NCBI RefSeq assembly: GCF_000152945.2
Contig: NC_020830.1
Coordinates: 248,001 to 312,000 of the forward strand
Source of the DNA: Polaribacter sp. MED152
GTDB lineage: Bacteria; Bacteroidota; Bacteroidia; Flavobacteriales; Flavobacteriaceae
DNA: 64,000 nucleotides
Direction: 5' to 3'
The notes under the pieces were generated by a model. That model was not told the DNA's origin, did not search any database, and saw only the letters and a list, made by a program, of their open reading frames with translations. Of the stretch, positions 26,611 through 36,127 are shown in pieces; position 1 is the first letter of the stretch, and each line of letters starts with the position of its first letter. Both the position numbers and the translations under genes were made by a program.

Positions 26611-27732
26611 TTCTGTTTTTTAATTTTTCTGCAACGTCTGTTGGGAAGGGTCTATCTCCATGTAAAATATCAACCATTATGTTATTGAAATATTGGCCAT
26701 ATTTATCAAGCAAATAATTTCTTACAGGATTATTGTGATAGAAAAACTTAGAAAGTAAAGCTCCAGATTTTAGCTCTGGCAATAGTTTAATATTTAGTTT
26801 CTCTACATAGCGTTGTTCAGCTAACTTTGAATCTAAATTACTTTCAATAATTGCTTCAGCTACATATTTACCACTTAAAATAGCGTTTGAGATTCCTTCT
26901 GCTGTTATAGGTTCTGCAAAACCAGCAGAATCGCCTATTAAAAAGACATTATTTTTCACAAAACCATCTGTTCTTGGTGCAATCGGAATTTGAAAACCAT
27001 GTGCATCTTCTTTTACAATTGAAGTTATGCCTAATGTTTTTAAGTAGGTTTGGTAATATTCTTTAAGATTTATTTTACCTTTTTTAGTGGTTAAAACTCC
27101 TAATGATAAATGATTTTTCTTAGGGAAACTCCAAGCATAGCCATAAGGAACAGCGTCTATATCAAAACGAACATTTTACTTAGTCTTTCAAAGTCTTCAC
27201 TAGAAACTTCGACTTCATATTCTAAAGCAGGAATTAATTTACGAGTATCTTTTGTCCAACCAGCCATTTTTGCAGTAGGACTTAAAACTCCATCTGCAGC
27301 AATAATAAAATCAGCAGAAATATCTTGCTGTGATGTTTTTAAAATTGATTTGCCATCAATAGTAACAATACTTTTTAATTTGTGATTCTCTAATAAAGTA
27401 ACTCCAAATTCTTTGGCTTTTTTCACAATTAAATGATCAAAAGAATCACGCATAATCATTGTAATTATGGGTTTATCTTTTTCTGATAGATAACATTTTT
27501 CACGATTATTAAAGTAGGTTTCAACTTTTAGAAATTCGCGTTCTACAACCGAAGAAATATCAAAAGGCATGTCTTTTTTACCTCTGTTTACAAAACCACC
27601 ACCACAAGTTTTATATCTTGGTAATGTTTCTTTTTCTATGATAACTGTTGCAATACCTGCTTTTCCTAAATGAAAAGCAGTTGATGCTCCTGAAGGTCCA
27701 CTACCTATAATAGCCACTGTAAAATGTTTCAT
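26591..27732 (-). pseudogene. Geranylgeranyl-reductase-like FAD enzyme, frameshifted
   Basis: Two minus-strand frames together encode one FAD-dependent oxidoreductase of the geranylgeranyl reductase family. The 5' part has the dinucleotide-binding motif GSGPSGAST and TCGGGFVNRG; the 3' part has FLIGDSAGFAEPITAEGI, the second FAD motif. They are separated by a frameshift at an A4 run (minus strand; T4 at 27174-27177). With one more A the frame continues SKNVRFDIDAVPYGYAWSFP and the whole gene is exactly 381 codons with stop, as expected for the family. As it stands it stops at TAG soon after 27174. It may be a recent mutation or a sequencing error. Relatives reduce isoprenoid chains of lipids or quinones. 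Confidence 0.85.
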
Positions 27733-27759
27733 AGCACTAAATATTTTACGAATTTATAA

Positions 27760-28770
27760 TTACCAATTGATGCGAGCTTGTATTGGAAAATGATCGGAAT
27801 TTTTCTCGTTAAATGAGGTAAACTGATTAATAATTGCATTTTCATCAGTTAAAATAAAATCTATTCTTAATGGAAATGCGTAATTATATGTTTTTCCAAA
27901 GCCTTTACCAGCTTCGATATAAGCGTCTTTTTTATTGTTTGATATTTGATTGTAAACCCAAGAATAAGCAGTATTGTTAAAATCTCCAGAAACAATTTTT
28001 TTACCTTTCCAATTGGCTTCATGTAGCAAGAACTCTTCTGTTTGTTCTGCTTGCTTTTTAAATCCTGCCCTTAATCTTGCCAATAATTTCTCTGAATTTT
28101 CTTGACCAAAATTCTCTGCTTCTGCATTTAATTCTAAAGATTGTAAATGTAAATTATAAATACGGATAGTGTCTTTACCTTTTAGAACATCAGCAAAAAT
28201 AATATTATTAGAAGTGTCCGTTAATTCTAAAGAACCTTTGTTTATAATTTTATAGTTAGAGTAAATTGCCAAACCTATATTTGAATTGGTATTTTTAAGT
28301 TTGATGTATTTATAAGGATAATTAAATGATGGATTATCGCTATTATGAAATTCTTGTAATAGTAAAATATCTGGTTCTTTCGCAGATACAAACTCACTTA
28401 TTTTATTAGGTATACCTTCTTCCTCAATCCATTGCCAATGATTAAACATCCTTACATTATAAGACATGATTTTTAAGTCGGAGTTCAATGAAGATCTGCT
28501 TTCATCAAATTTGTATAATGGCGAAGTTACAAAATAGCCAATGCCTAAAATTATGGCAGATAGTAACAATTGCTTTTTTAATTGAAGTAACCAATAGACT
28601 ACAAAAAAGGCATTAACTAGTATTAAAACAGGTACTAACAAACTTAAAATGGCAAAGCTAGAGAGTGTTTTTGGAGAAACATAAGGTAATAAATAAGAGA
28701 GTAGGAGTGCAGTTGCTAACAAGGAGTTTAGCAAATAAATAATTTTATTTATGAATGACAAATTCTTCAC
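27760..28770 (-). CDS. Membrane-anchored endonuclease/exonuclease/phosphatase family protein
   Basis: A 336-residue protein with three N-terminal membrane helices (about 10-90) followed by an EEP-fold domain: KIMSYNVRMFNHW, LLLQEFH (Glu metal ligand), NLHLQS, GDFNNTAYS and NSDHFPI (catalytic Asp-His). The domain faces the side set by helix orientation, probably the periplasm. The substrate (nucleic acid, phospholipid or inositol phosphate) is unknown. It lies between the broken flavoprotein gene and the rhomboid pair on the same strand. Confidence 0.87.
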   Translation of the reverse strand: MKNLSFINKIIYLLNSLLATALLLSYLLPYVSPKTLSSFAILSLLVPVLILVNAFFVVYWLLQLKKQLLLSAIILGIGYFVTSPLYKFDESRSSLNSDLKIMSYNVRMFNHWQWIEEEGIPNKISEFVSAKEPDILLLQEFHNSDNPSFNYPYKYIKLKNTNSNIGLAIYSNYKIINKGSLELTDTSNNIIFADVLKGKDTIRIYNLHLQSLELNAEAENFGQENSEKLLARLRAGFKKQAEQTEEFLLHEANWKGKKIVSGDFNNTAYSWVYNQISNNKKDAYIEAGKGFGKTYNYAFPLRIDFILTDENAIINQFTSFNEKNSDHFPIQARINW

Positions 28771-28779
28771 GAATGTTAT

Positions 28780-29637
28780 TTACTTTTTTCCTTGCTTGAA
28801 TAGAAATTCCTTTTCAGCCTTAGTTAACGTGTCATAACCAGATTTACTAATCTTATCTAAAATAGCATCAACTTGCTTTTGAGTTAAATCTGTATTTTGT
28901 GAGGTAGTTTTTCTTGTTTTGTTCTTATTTTTATGAACTGTTCTTAATGGTTTTTCTTTCTTTTTGAATAAAGATGACAAATAATCGAATAGCTTAATTT
29001 CTTTATTACTAGCTTGGTTTACGTATAAAAATCCAAATAGTGCACCACCTAAATGTGCAAAATGACCACCTGCATTGTTACCAATTAAACTAATAATGTC
29101 TAAACCAATCCAAAAGGCAGCTAAATGCCAAAGTTTTACAAAACCAATAAAACGTAATTTTATTTGATAGTTAGGTATGTAAGTTGCAATACCAATAAAA
29201 ATGGCAGATATACCTGCAGATGCACCTACTAAAACAGAATTATCACCTTCAAAAAGCGGAAAATAGTTTTGACTGAATAGATACAAAACACCTCCAAAAA
29301 AGGTACCTAACAAATAAAAAGTAAGCAACTGCTTTTGAGTAAAATACTCTAAAAAAAGGTTTCCAATATAATAGATAACTATTAAGTTCATTAGAATATG
29401 CAGAAAATCGGCATGCAAAAAACCATAGGAAAGTAGTGTCCAAGGTTTGGTAAAAAGTGCATTAATAGAGTTGTCTAAAGCAAACCAATTAACAATAAAG
29501 TTTGTTGAATTTGCATATAAACCCTGAAGCACATTTATTAAAATGGTAATTACAAATACAGCAATATTTATGTAGATTAGTTTCTCTACAATATTACCTT
29601 GTTTGTACCTTAATTTTAATTTATTTAAAATGCTCAT
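28780..29637 (-). CDS. Rhomboid intramembrane serine protease (with C-terminal tail)
   Basis: A 285-residue rhomboid. The catalytic serine is in GASAGISAIF and the histidine in GHFAHLGGALFGF; the transmembrane 1-2 loop carries SYGFLHADFLHILMNL. Residues about 205-285 form a Lys-rich cytoplasmic tail ending in an ILDKISKSGYDTLTKAEKEFL helix, typical of Bacteroidota rhomboids. Its ATG overlaps the stop of the upstream rhomboid by one base. Confidence 0.92.
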   Translation of the reverse strand: MSILNKLKLRYKQGNIVEKLIYINIAVFVITILINVLQGLYANSTNFIVNWFALDNSINALFTKPWTLLSYGFLHADFLHILMNLIVIYYIGNLFLEYFTQKQLLTFYLLGTFFGGVLYLFSQNYFPLFEGDNSVLVGASAGISAIFIGIATYIPNYQIKLRFIGFVKLWHLAAFWIGLDIISLIGNNAGGHFAHLGGALFGFLYVNQASNKEIKLFDYLSSLFKKKEKPLRTVHKNKNKTRKTTSQNTDLTQKQVDAILDKISKSGYDTLTKAEKEFLFKQGKK

Positions 29638-30368
29638 TAGCTAATTTTAAATTGATTTCTTTTCCAATAATAGGCAATTATAAACCCAATTAAAGCACCT
29701 CCTATGTGTGCAAAGTGTGCAATGTTACCTACAGAATACTTGGTCATTCCAAAAAATAAATCACCTAAAATCATAATGGGTATAAAGTATTTTGCAGCAA
29801 TTGGTACTGGAAAGAATATTAAAGCCAATTTTGCATCTTTAAAATACAAACCAAAGGCTACTAAAACGCCATAAACTGCTCCAGAAGCACCAACTGCAGG
29901 TGTATTGTATAAAGATGTGATTTTATTAAATTGTTCTTGAGTTATGGCATTTACCACTCTTGGATCATTTGTAGAACCAGATTTTAGAATAGATAAAATT
30001 TCAGAATCACTCAATCCAGCGTTTACAAACAATTCGAAAATTCCATTAAATTGATAATAGTTAACCAATGTATAAATAATACCAGCTCCTAAACCAGCAG
30101 AAAAGTAAAAGAACAAAAACTTTTTCTTACCCCACATTTGCTCTAAAGGTGTTCCAAAAGCCCATAAGCCATACATGTTAAATAAAATATGAGCAAAACT
30201 ACCATGCATGAATAAATGCGTTACGTATTGCCACAAACCAAAATTATCATTCATTGGAAAGTGTAAAGCCAACATATTTGTAAAATCTAATTGCAATAGT
30301 TGTGGTGCAACAAATACAATTACATTAATTATAATTAGGTGTTTTATGGCATCTGTAAGTCTGTTCAT
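29637..30368 (-). CDS. Rhomboid intramembrane serine protease
   Basis: A 243-residue rhomboid with catalytic serine in VGASGAVYGVL and histidine in AHFAHIGGALIGF, plus THLFMHGSFAHILFNMYGLW in the first-loop region. It begins 2 bases after the mutL stop and overlaps the second rhomboid by one base. Tandem non-identical rhomboids suggest different substrates rather than simple duplication. Confidence 0.93.
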   Translation of the reverse strand: MNRLTDAIKHLIIINVIVFVAPQLLQLDFTNMLALHFPMNDNFGLWQYVTHLFMHGSFAHILFNMYGLWAFGTPLEQMWGKKKFLFFYFSAGLGAGIIYTLVNYYQFNGIFELFVNAGLSDSEILSILKSGSTNDPRVVNAITQEQFNKITSLYNTPAVGASGAVYGVLVAFGLYFKDAKLALIFFPVPIAAKYFIPIMILGDLFFGMTKYSVGNIAHFAHIGGALIGFIIAYYWKRNQFKIS

Positions 30369-30370
30369 AC

Positions 30371-32185
30371 TTAGCTATTAAATAAATGATCTATTTCATT
30401 TAATGTTAATGTTTTAAAAGTAGATTTCCCAAAAGGCGAAATACTAGGCTCTTTACAAGAGAACAAGTTATTCACTAGACTTTCTTGTTCTTTCTCTGCT
30501 AATTGAGTACCAGTTTTAATAGATAATGTTTTTGCAAAAGATTTAGCCATAATATCAAAATGACTAAAACTAGTATCTGGTACTTCTAAATTCATATCAT
30601 TTAATAATTCTTCTAGAATTATAGTAATTTTACTTTCAGTAACAGAAACAGGAATACCTTTAATAGTTACACTATCTTTTGTAAATTCATCAAAAGAGAA
30701 ACCAGCATTTTCTAATTCTGATTTAATGGTATAAATCATTTCAATTTCTGCAGATGAAAACGAAATTTTTACAGGAAATAATAATTGCTGACTGTTCGCT
30801 TCTTTAACTGTAATACTTTCTAAAAACTCTTCATATAAAATGCGTTGATGAGCCAAAGATTGATGTATTAAAACTACACCAGATTTTATTAAGCTCATTA
30901 CATATTTACGTTGAATTTGAAATGTTTTTTGTGTTTTTACCTCTTGCTGATCTGTAAATAATTCATCTTGTTTCTGCTCATCTAAAGTGGTTACAGAAGA
31001 GTATAAGGTTTCCCAATCTTGAGATTTCTGCTCTCGCTTATAAGGAAAATGTATTTCTTTCTGTTTTATTTCATTGAAAGGGTTAAAATCTGGATCTACA
31101 GTAATCTTTGGAGTACTACTTTTTACACTACTTACATTTTGATGATAAGATGTATCTAAATTAGCATCTCTATTAAAATCTAAAACAGGTGCAACATTGT
31201 ATTGCCCTAAGCTATGTTTTACTGTAGCTCTTAACATCGCATACAACGCCTTTTCATTATCGAATTTTATTTCGGTTTTTGTAGGATGTATGTTGATATC
31301 TATAGTATTTGCAGGTACTTTTAAATATAAAAAATACGAAGGATGTGATCCTTGTTCCAATAAACCATCAAAAGCATTTACAACTGCATGATTTAGGTAA
31401 GAACTTTTTATAAAACGATCATTAACAAAAAAGAATTGTTCCCCTCTTTTGCGTTTGGCAAATTCTGGTTTGGCTACAAAGCCTTTAATGTCTAAAATAT
31501 CTGTTTGTTCATTTATAGGAACTAATTTTTCGTTCATTTTAGCCCCAAAAACAGCAACAATTCGTTGTCTTAAATTACTGCTTTTTAAATGATAAACTTC
31601 GTTATTATTATGGTGCAATAAAAAAGCAATAGAAGGATGAGCCAATGCAACTCTTTGAAATTCATCTATTACATGCCTTGTTTCTACAGTGTCTGACTTT
31701 AAGAAATTTCTACGAGCAGGAATGTTGTAAAATAAATTTTTAACGGCAATACTAGCACCTTTTCCTGTAGATATAAAATCTTGAGAAATTACTGTACTCC
31801 CTTCAATTTTAAGGCAAGTACCTAACTCTTCATTTTCTTGTTTTGTTTTCAACTCAACATGTGCAATTGCAGCAATCGATGCTAAAGCTTCACCTCTAAA
31901 CCCTTTTGTACATAAGTTAAATAAATCTTCTGCCTTTTGAATTTTAGAAGTAGCATGCCTTTCAAAGCACATTCTAGCATCTGTAGCACTCATTCCTTTA
32001 CCATCATCAATAACCTGAATTAAGGTTTTACCAGCATCTTTTAATAATAATTTTATACTAGTTGCACCTGCATCTATGGCATTTTCTAACAGTTCTTTTA
32101 CAACAGAAGCAGGTCTTTGCACTACTTCTCCTGCAGCAATTTGATTTGCTACATGATCTGGTAAAAGTTGAATGATGTCTGACAT
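30371..32185 (-). CDS. mutL: DNA mismatch repair protein MutL
   Basis: Couples MutS recognition to strand incision. The N-terminal GHKL ATPase is complete: NELLENAIDAGA, DGKGM and GFRGEALASI. The C-terminal dimerisation domain (from about 410) ends with PFGKSTFKTL. An endonuclease DQHAxxE motif is replaced by LIHQSLAHQRILYEEFL, so the degree of endonuclease activity is uncertain. The 604 residues are typical for the phylum. The start overlaps the stop of the upstream small gene. Confidence 0.96.
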   Translation of the reverse strand: MSDIIQLLPDHVANQIAAGEVVQRPASVVKELLENAIDAGATSIKLLLKDAGKTLIQVIDDGKGMSATDARMCFERHATSKIQKAEDLFNLCTKGFRGEALASIAAIAHVELKTKQENEELGTCLKIEGSTVISQDFISTGKGASIAVKNLFYNIPARRNFLKSDTVETRHVIDEFQRVALAHPSIAFLLHHNNNEVYHLKSSNLRQRIVAVFGAKMNEKLVPINEQTDILDIKGFVAKPEFAKRKRGEQFFFVNDRFIKSSYLNHAVVNAFDGLLEQGSHPSYFLYLKVPANTIDINIHPTKTEIKFDNEKALYAMLRATVKHSLGQYNVAPVLDFNRDANLDTSYHQNVSSVKSSTPKITVDPDFNPFNEIKQKEIHFPYKREQKSQDWETLYSSVTTLDEQKQDELFTDQQEVKTQKTFQIQRKYVMSLIKSGVVLIHQSLAHQRILYEEFLESITVKEANSQQLLFPVKISFSSAEIEMIYTIKSELENAGFSFDEFTKDSVTIKGIPVSVTESKITIILEELLNDMNLEVPDTSFSHFDIMAKSFAKTLSIKTGTQLAEKEQESLVNNLFSCKEPSISPFGKSTFKTLTLNEIDHLFNS

Positions 32186-32460
32186 TATTTAGAGAAGAAT
32201 ATTGATAAATCAAAATCGATGATATACAAGAAACCAAAAACTAAGATTAAAATGATATAAATAATAGTTTTGTTAGTGCCTTTGTCTGATGTTTTTAAGT
32301 CATTAATAGCATCAGTAAACTTCGATTTTAATCCTTTATTTTTACCTGTGGTAGTTCTAAATTTATCTAATTTGTGCTCAATTTTAAAAGGACTTCCTTC
32401 GCCTTTATAATATCGAGGTTGATAATCAAATTTTTTATTTGTTCTTTTTAAAAATCCCAT
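32185..32460 (-). CDS. Small single-helix membrane protein upstream of mutL
   Basis: A 91-residue protein. A basic, polar N-terminal half (GFLKRTNKKFDYQPRYYKGEGSPF is cut here in meaning: basic with Tyr-Gly) is followed by one membrane helix at about 65-87. The function is unknown. Its stop overlaps the mutL ATG, so the two are translated together. A 144-base stretch upstream, between it and ribH, shows nothing recognisable. Confidence 0.68.
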   Translation of the reverse strand: MGFLKRTNKKFDYQPRYYKGEGSPFKIEHKLDKFRTTTGKNKGLKSKFTDAINDLKTSDKGTNKTIIYIILILVFGFLYIIDFDLSIFFSK

Positions 32461-32604
32461 AGTTTATAGTAAAAATTGATAAAATTACACTTCTTAAAAG
32501 CAATTATTATACCAATTTAAAGGATTTCAAATTTAAAGAAATTAAAGGAATACATCAAGTATTGATGTTAAAACCTTTCTTAAAATATACGAATAGAATT
32601 AGGT

Positions 32605-33111
32605 TTAAAAACCAATACTTTCAGAACTACGATCTAAGTTTTTAATGGATGCCATTTTAACGGCTGCAACTGCACACTCAATACCTTTATTACCTAATTT
32701 ACCTCCAGATCTGTCTAGAGATTGTTGTTTGGTATTGTCTGTTAAAACACAAAATATAACTGGTACATCATATTTTACATTTAAATCTATAATTCCTTGG
32801 GTAACACCTTCACACACAAAATCGAAGTGTTTTGTTTCTCCTTGAATTACATTTCCAATGGCAATAATAGCATCTAGTTTTTCAGCTTGAATCATTTTTT
32901 TACATCCGTAAACCAATTCAAAACTTCCAGGTACATCCCAAGAAATAATATTATTCTCAGTTGCTCCACAATCGATTAAAGTTTCTATTGCACCTTTTTT
33001 TAAATTCTGTGTAATTTCAGGATTCCATTCTGAAACAACAATCCCAAATCGAAAATTCTTCGCATTTGGGATTGTAGCTTTATCGTAATAAGATAAATTG
33101 GTTGTAGCCAT
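32605..33111 (-). CDS. ribH: 6,7-dimethyl-8-ribityllumazine synthase
   Basis: Penultimate riboflavin-pathway enzyme, joining 5-amino-6-ribitylaminouracil and 3,4-dihydroxybutanone phosphate. The 168-residue protein contains the substrate-binding signatures SEWNPEIT, VPGSFELVYG, AIGNVIQGETKHFDFV (with the catalytic His) and CVLTDNTKQQ. No riboflavin-responsive FMN riboswitch was seen upstream. It follows the TPR gene by 72 bases on the same strand. Confidence 0.96.
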   Translation of the reverse strand: MATTNLSYYDKATIPNAKNFRFGIVVSEWNPEITQNLKKGAIETLIDCGATENNIISWDVPGSFELVYGCKKMIQAEKLDAIIAIGNVIQGETKHFDFVCEGVTQGIIDLNVKYDVPVIFCVLTDNTKQQSLDRSGGKLGNKGIECAVAAVKMASIKNLDRSSESIGF

Positions 33112-33183
33112 AATTTTAATTATTCAGTTTACAGTTTATCAATTACAGTAGAAATAACTACTGAAAGTTAAAAAACTATTTAC

Positions 33184-33951
33184 TTAATTTTGAGCATATT
33201 TTGCTGCATTGATAAATTTATCAATGTCTTTACCTTGGTCTGAAGTTGGATATTTTTCTTTAATTATAGAAAACATACTTTCAGCCTTATCATAATCTTT
33301 TAACAACATTGCAGTTTGTGCTCCTTTGTATAAGAATAATGGAGTAGTAAATTCATTACTTTCTACATTAGCTGCTTTTTCATAATACTCTAAAGCATCT
33401 TCTTGTTGGTCTATATCAGAAAAGGCATCTCCAATAGCACCTAAAGAAACTGCGTTTAAAACAGCGTTATCAGAGTCAAATTTACTTAAATAATCAATTG
33501 CTTTATCATACTGTTTCATTTGTAAATAAGAAACACCAGCATAATAATTTGCTAAATTTCCAGCATCTGTATTACTATAAGCATCTGCAATATCTAAGAA
33601 ACCATAGTTACCATCTGCACCTTCTAAGCCTAAATTTAATAAAGAATCGATACCTGAACCTGCTGTTGCAGCTTCATCAAAATATTTTCTTGGAAAAGCC
33701 AATTCATTAGAAGCTTCTAATTCATTTGGTTCTACTATGTATTTATTGTATCCTAAAAAGGCTAAAAATACCACCACAATTGTAATTAAAGCACCAAATA
33801 ACACTTTACTGTTTTTTTCTATCCATTGCTCAGATTTAGATGCAGTCTCGTCTAAAGTGTTAAAAACTTCAGCAGTTGTGCTGTCCATATCTTCTGCCTG
33901 TTGTTCAGCTTTTTTACCTTCTGGTTTGTATTTTTTCTTGTATGTTGCCAT
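33184..33951 (-). CDS. TPR protein with N-terminal membrane anchor
   Basis: A 255-residue protein with one membrane helix at about 47-70 (VLFGALITIVVVFLAFLGY) and TPR-like repeats behind it (NYYAGVSYLQMKQYDKAIDYL, ALEYYEKAANVES, DYDKAESMFSIIKEKYP). This is the YfgM-like architecture; in E. coli YfgM works near the SecYEG translocon. Periplasmic exposure of the repeats is inferred. Confidence 0.85.
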   Translation of the reverse strand: MATYKKKYKPEGKKAEQQAEDMDSTTAEVFNTLDETASKSEQWIEKNSKVLFGALITIVVVFLAFLGYNKYIVEPNELEASNELAFPRKYFDEAATAGSGIDSLLNLGLEGADGNYGFLDIADAYSNTDAGNLANYYAGVSYLQMKQYDKAIDYLSKFDSDNAVLNAVSLGAIGDAFSDIDQQEDALEYYEKAANVESNEFTTPLFLYKGAQTAMLLKDYDKAESMFSIIKEKYPTSDQGKDIDKFINAAKYAQN

Positions 33952-33974
33952 ATTTCCTTAAAAATTAGTGGCGA

Positions 33975-33982
33975 CAAAAATA
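33975..33982 (-). promoter_or_regulatory. Candidate -7 box of the TPR-ribH unit
   Basis: The minus strand reads TATTTTTG, matching TAnnTTTG, 23 bases before the TPR gene start, in the divergent space shared with recF. Confidence 0.45.
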
Positions 33983-34065
33983 GTTTTTTTAATTGGATTT
34001 TAAAAGCGGTTATTTCGCAAAATTTTCAATAATTTGCAGTCGGTTTTTAATATGATTTTTTCTAC

Positions 34066-35145
34066 ATGTATTTACAGCAACTTTCATTAGTTAATTTTAA
34101 AAATATAGCTTCTCAATCATTTGATTTTCAAGAGAAAATAAATTGTTTTGTGGGTAATAATGGAGTAGGGAAAACAAATGTTTTAGATGCCATTTATTAT
34201 TTGTCTTTTACAAAAAGTTACTTTAATTCAGTGGCTGTTCAGAATATAAAGCACAATGAGTCCTTTTTTATGATAGAAGGAAATTACCTTTTAAATGATA
34301 GAAAAGAAACCATTGTTTGTAGTTTAAAAAAAGGGCAAAAAAAAATATTAAAAAGAAATGGTAAAACATATGATCGATTTTCTGATCATATAGGGCAGTT
34401 TCCTATTGTTATAATTTCTCCTGCAGATAGAGATTTAGTGACTGAAGGAAGTGATTTAAGAAGAAAATTTATTGATGGTGTAATTTCTCAGCAAAATAAA
34501 TCTTACTTAAAAGATTTAATAGGCTATAATAAGGTCTTAACTCAAAGAAACGCTTTATTAAAATATTTTGCGGCTAACAGAACTTTTGATGCACTCAATT
34601 TAAGTGTTTATGATGAGCAGTTAAGCGATTTTGGTACTAAAATCTATGAGGTTAGAAGGCATTTTTTAGAAGAATTTATTCCCATCTTTAATGAAAAATA
34701 TAAAGTTATTTCTGGTGATAAAGAAAATGTAAATCTCAATTATAAAAGTCAGTTACACGATTTTTCTATGCCAGATTTACTTCAAAAATCTTTAGAAAAA
34801 GATAAGATTTTACAATACAGTACTTCTGGAATTCATAAAGATGACCTAAATTTTGAGATTGGTGATTATCCTATTAAAAAATTTGGTTCTCAAGGTCAGC
34901 AGAAATCGTATTTAATTGCTTTAAAATTAGCACAATTTGAGTTTATAAAACAGCAAGCTAAAATAACTCCAATTTTATTATTAGATGATATTTTTGACAA
35001 ACTAGATGAAAATAGAGTAGCTCAAATTATTGATTTAGTTAATAATGATGAATTTAGACAGATCTTTATTACAGATACTCATGCAGAAAGAACTGAGAAT
35101 ATTTTAAAAGAAGGAAATAAACAATATCAAATTTTTAAACTTTAA
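34066..35145 (+). CDS. recF: DNA replication and repair protein RecF
   Basis: An SMC-like ATPase that loads RecA at single-strand gaps with RecO and RecR. The Walker [10 protein letters not shown] is at residues 30-38, the ABC signature-like FGSQGQQKS is near residue 272, and Walker B is [14 protein letters not shown]. The 359-residue length is standard. It starts from the first ATG in a divergent region with the TPR gene, and a DciA-like gene follows 25 bases later. Confidence 0.96.
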   Translation: MYLQQLSLVNFKNIASQSFDFQEKINCFVGNNGVGKTNVLDAIYYLSFTKSYFNSVAVQNIKHNESFFMIEGNYLLNDRKETIVCSLKKGQKKILKRNGKTYDRFSDHIGQFPIVIISPADRDLVTEGSDLRRKFIDGVISQQNKSYLKDLIGYNKVLTQRNALLKYFAANRTFDALNLSVYDEQLSDFGTKIYEVRRHFLEEFIPIFNEKYKVISGDKENVNLNYKSQLHDFSMPDLLQKSLEKDKILQYSTSGIHKDDLNFEIGDYPIKKFGSQGQQKSYLIALKLAQFEFIKQQAKITPILLLDDIFDKLDENRVAQIIDLVNNDEFRQIFITDTHAERTENILKEGNKQYQIFKL

Positions 35146-35170
35146 GTTTCAATAAGAAAAAGTAAAAGAA

Positions 35171-35467
35171 ATGACTAAAAGAGAGAACGATTCTTTTTCA
35201 ATAGAAGATTTAATGCAAAACTTTATCAAGGAAAATAACCTAAGTAAAGGAATGCAAAAAATAAAAGTAGAAGAGACCTGGACAAAAATGATGGGGCCAG
35301 GAGTTGCAAACCATACAACTTCTGTAAAACTGCAAAATAAAACCTTAATTGTACAGCTAAAATCTTCAGTATTAAGAGAAGAATTGAGTTATGGTAAGGA
35401 AAAAATTATCAAATTAATGAATGAAGAATTGGGTAGTTCTGTAATTTCTAAATTGATGTTGGTTTAG
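35171..35467 (+). CDS. DciA-like protein (DUF721)
   Basis: A 98-residue protein of the DUF721/DciA family: VEETWTKMMGPGVANHTTSVKLQNKTLIVQ and VLREELSYGKEKIIKLMN. DciA helps load replicative helicase in many bacteria lacking DnaC. Its place right after recF is consistent with replication and repair. The gene ends before a 189-base space holding only a terminator. Confidence 0.87.
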   Translation: MTKRENDSFSIEDLMQNFIKENNLSKGMQKIKVEETWTKMMGPGVANHTTSVKLQNKTLIVQLKSSVLREELSYGKEKIIKLMNEELGSSVISKLMLV

Positions 35468-35595
35468 TTAATAAGGATAGTACTTCATATCAAACCTACC
35501 TTCGGAAACATCAAATAAAAACAACTTGAAAGCAGTGGTAAAAAATTAAGAAGAAAATAATTTTTGCTTTTCTCAATTAGCTTTTTATTTAAATG

Positions 35596-35636
35596 ATAAA
35601 AAAAACTCATAACAATTAAGTTATGAGTTTTTATAT
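35596..35636. terminator. Bidirectional terminator between the DciA-like gene and ndk
   Basis: AAACTCATAAC (35603-35613) pairs with GTTATGAGTTT (35620-35630) around a 6-base loop, with A and T runs on the two sides. Confidence 0.87.
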
Positions 35637-35656
35637 TTTAAAAAGAATATCTATTC

Positions 35657-36076
35657 TTAGAATTGCTCTCTACCAGAAAAATGGAAGTTACTTTCAATTT
35701 CTGCATTTTCATCAGAATCTGAACCATGTACTGCATTTTCTCCCATAGAAGTTGCATATAACTTTCTAATCGTACCTTCAGCAGCATCAGCAGGATTTGT
35801 AGCACCAATTAAGGTTCTAAAATCATCTACAGCGTTATCTTTTTCTAAGATTGCAGCTACAATTGGTCCACGTGTCATAAATTCTACTAACTCTCCAAAA
35901 AACGGACGCTCATTATGCACAGCATAAAAAGTTTCAGCATCTGCTTTTGTCATTTGAGTTTTCTTTAAAGCTACGATTCTAAAACCTGCAGCATTTATTT
36001 TTTCTAAGATTGCACCTGTATGTCCGTTTTCTACAGCATCAGGTTTAAGCATTGTAAATGTTCTGTTTGTTGCCAT
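35657..36076 (-). CDS. ndk: Nucleoside diphosphate kinase
   Basis: Transfers the gamma phosphate between nucleoside triphosphates and diphosphates. The 139 residues carry [13 protein letters not shown] at the start and [12 protein letters not shown], which holds the phosphorylated catalytic His. The full NDK fold is present. Expression is probably driven by a well-formed Bacteroidota promoter just upstream. Confidence 0.97.
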   Translation of the reverse strand: MATNRTFTMLKPDAVENGHTGAILEKINAAGFRIVALKKTQMTKADAETFYAVHNERPFFGELVEFMTRGPIVAAILEKDNAVDDFRTLIGATNPADAAEGTIRKLYATSMGENAVHGSDSDENAEIESNFHFSGREQF

Positions 36077-36096
36077 TTTATTTTATAAAATTTTTG

Positions 36097-36126
36097 CAAA
36101 AGTACGTCTTTTAATGTGATTTGCAA
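36097..36126 (-). promoter_or_regulatory. Promoter of ndk (TTG-N19-TACTTTTG)
   Basis: On the minus strand the -33 core TTG (36124-36126) is followed by 19 bases and then the -7 box TACTTTTG (36097-36104), the spacing expected for primary-sigma promoters of Bacteroidota. The start point would lie about 15 bases before the ndk ATG. Confidence 0.7.
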
Positions 36127-36127
36127 G

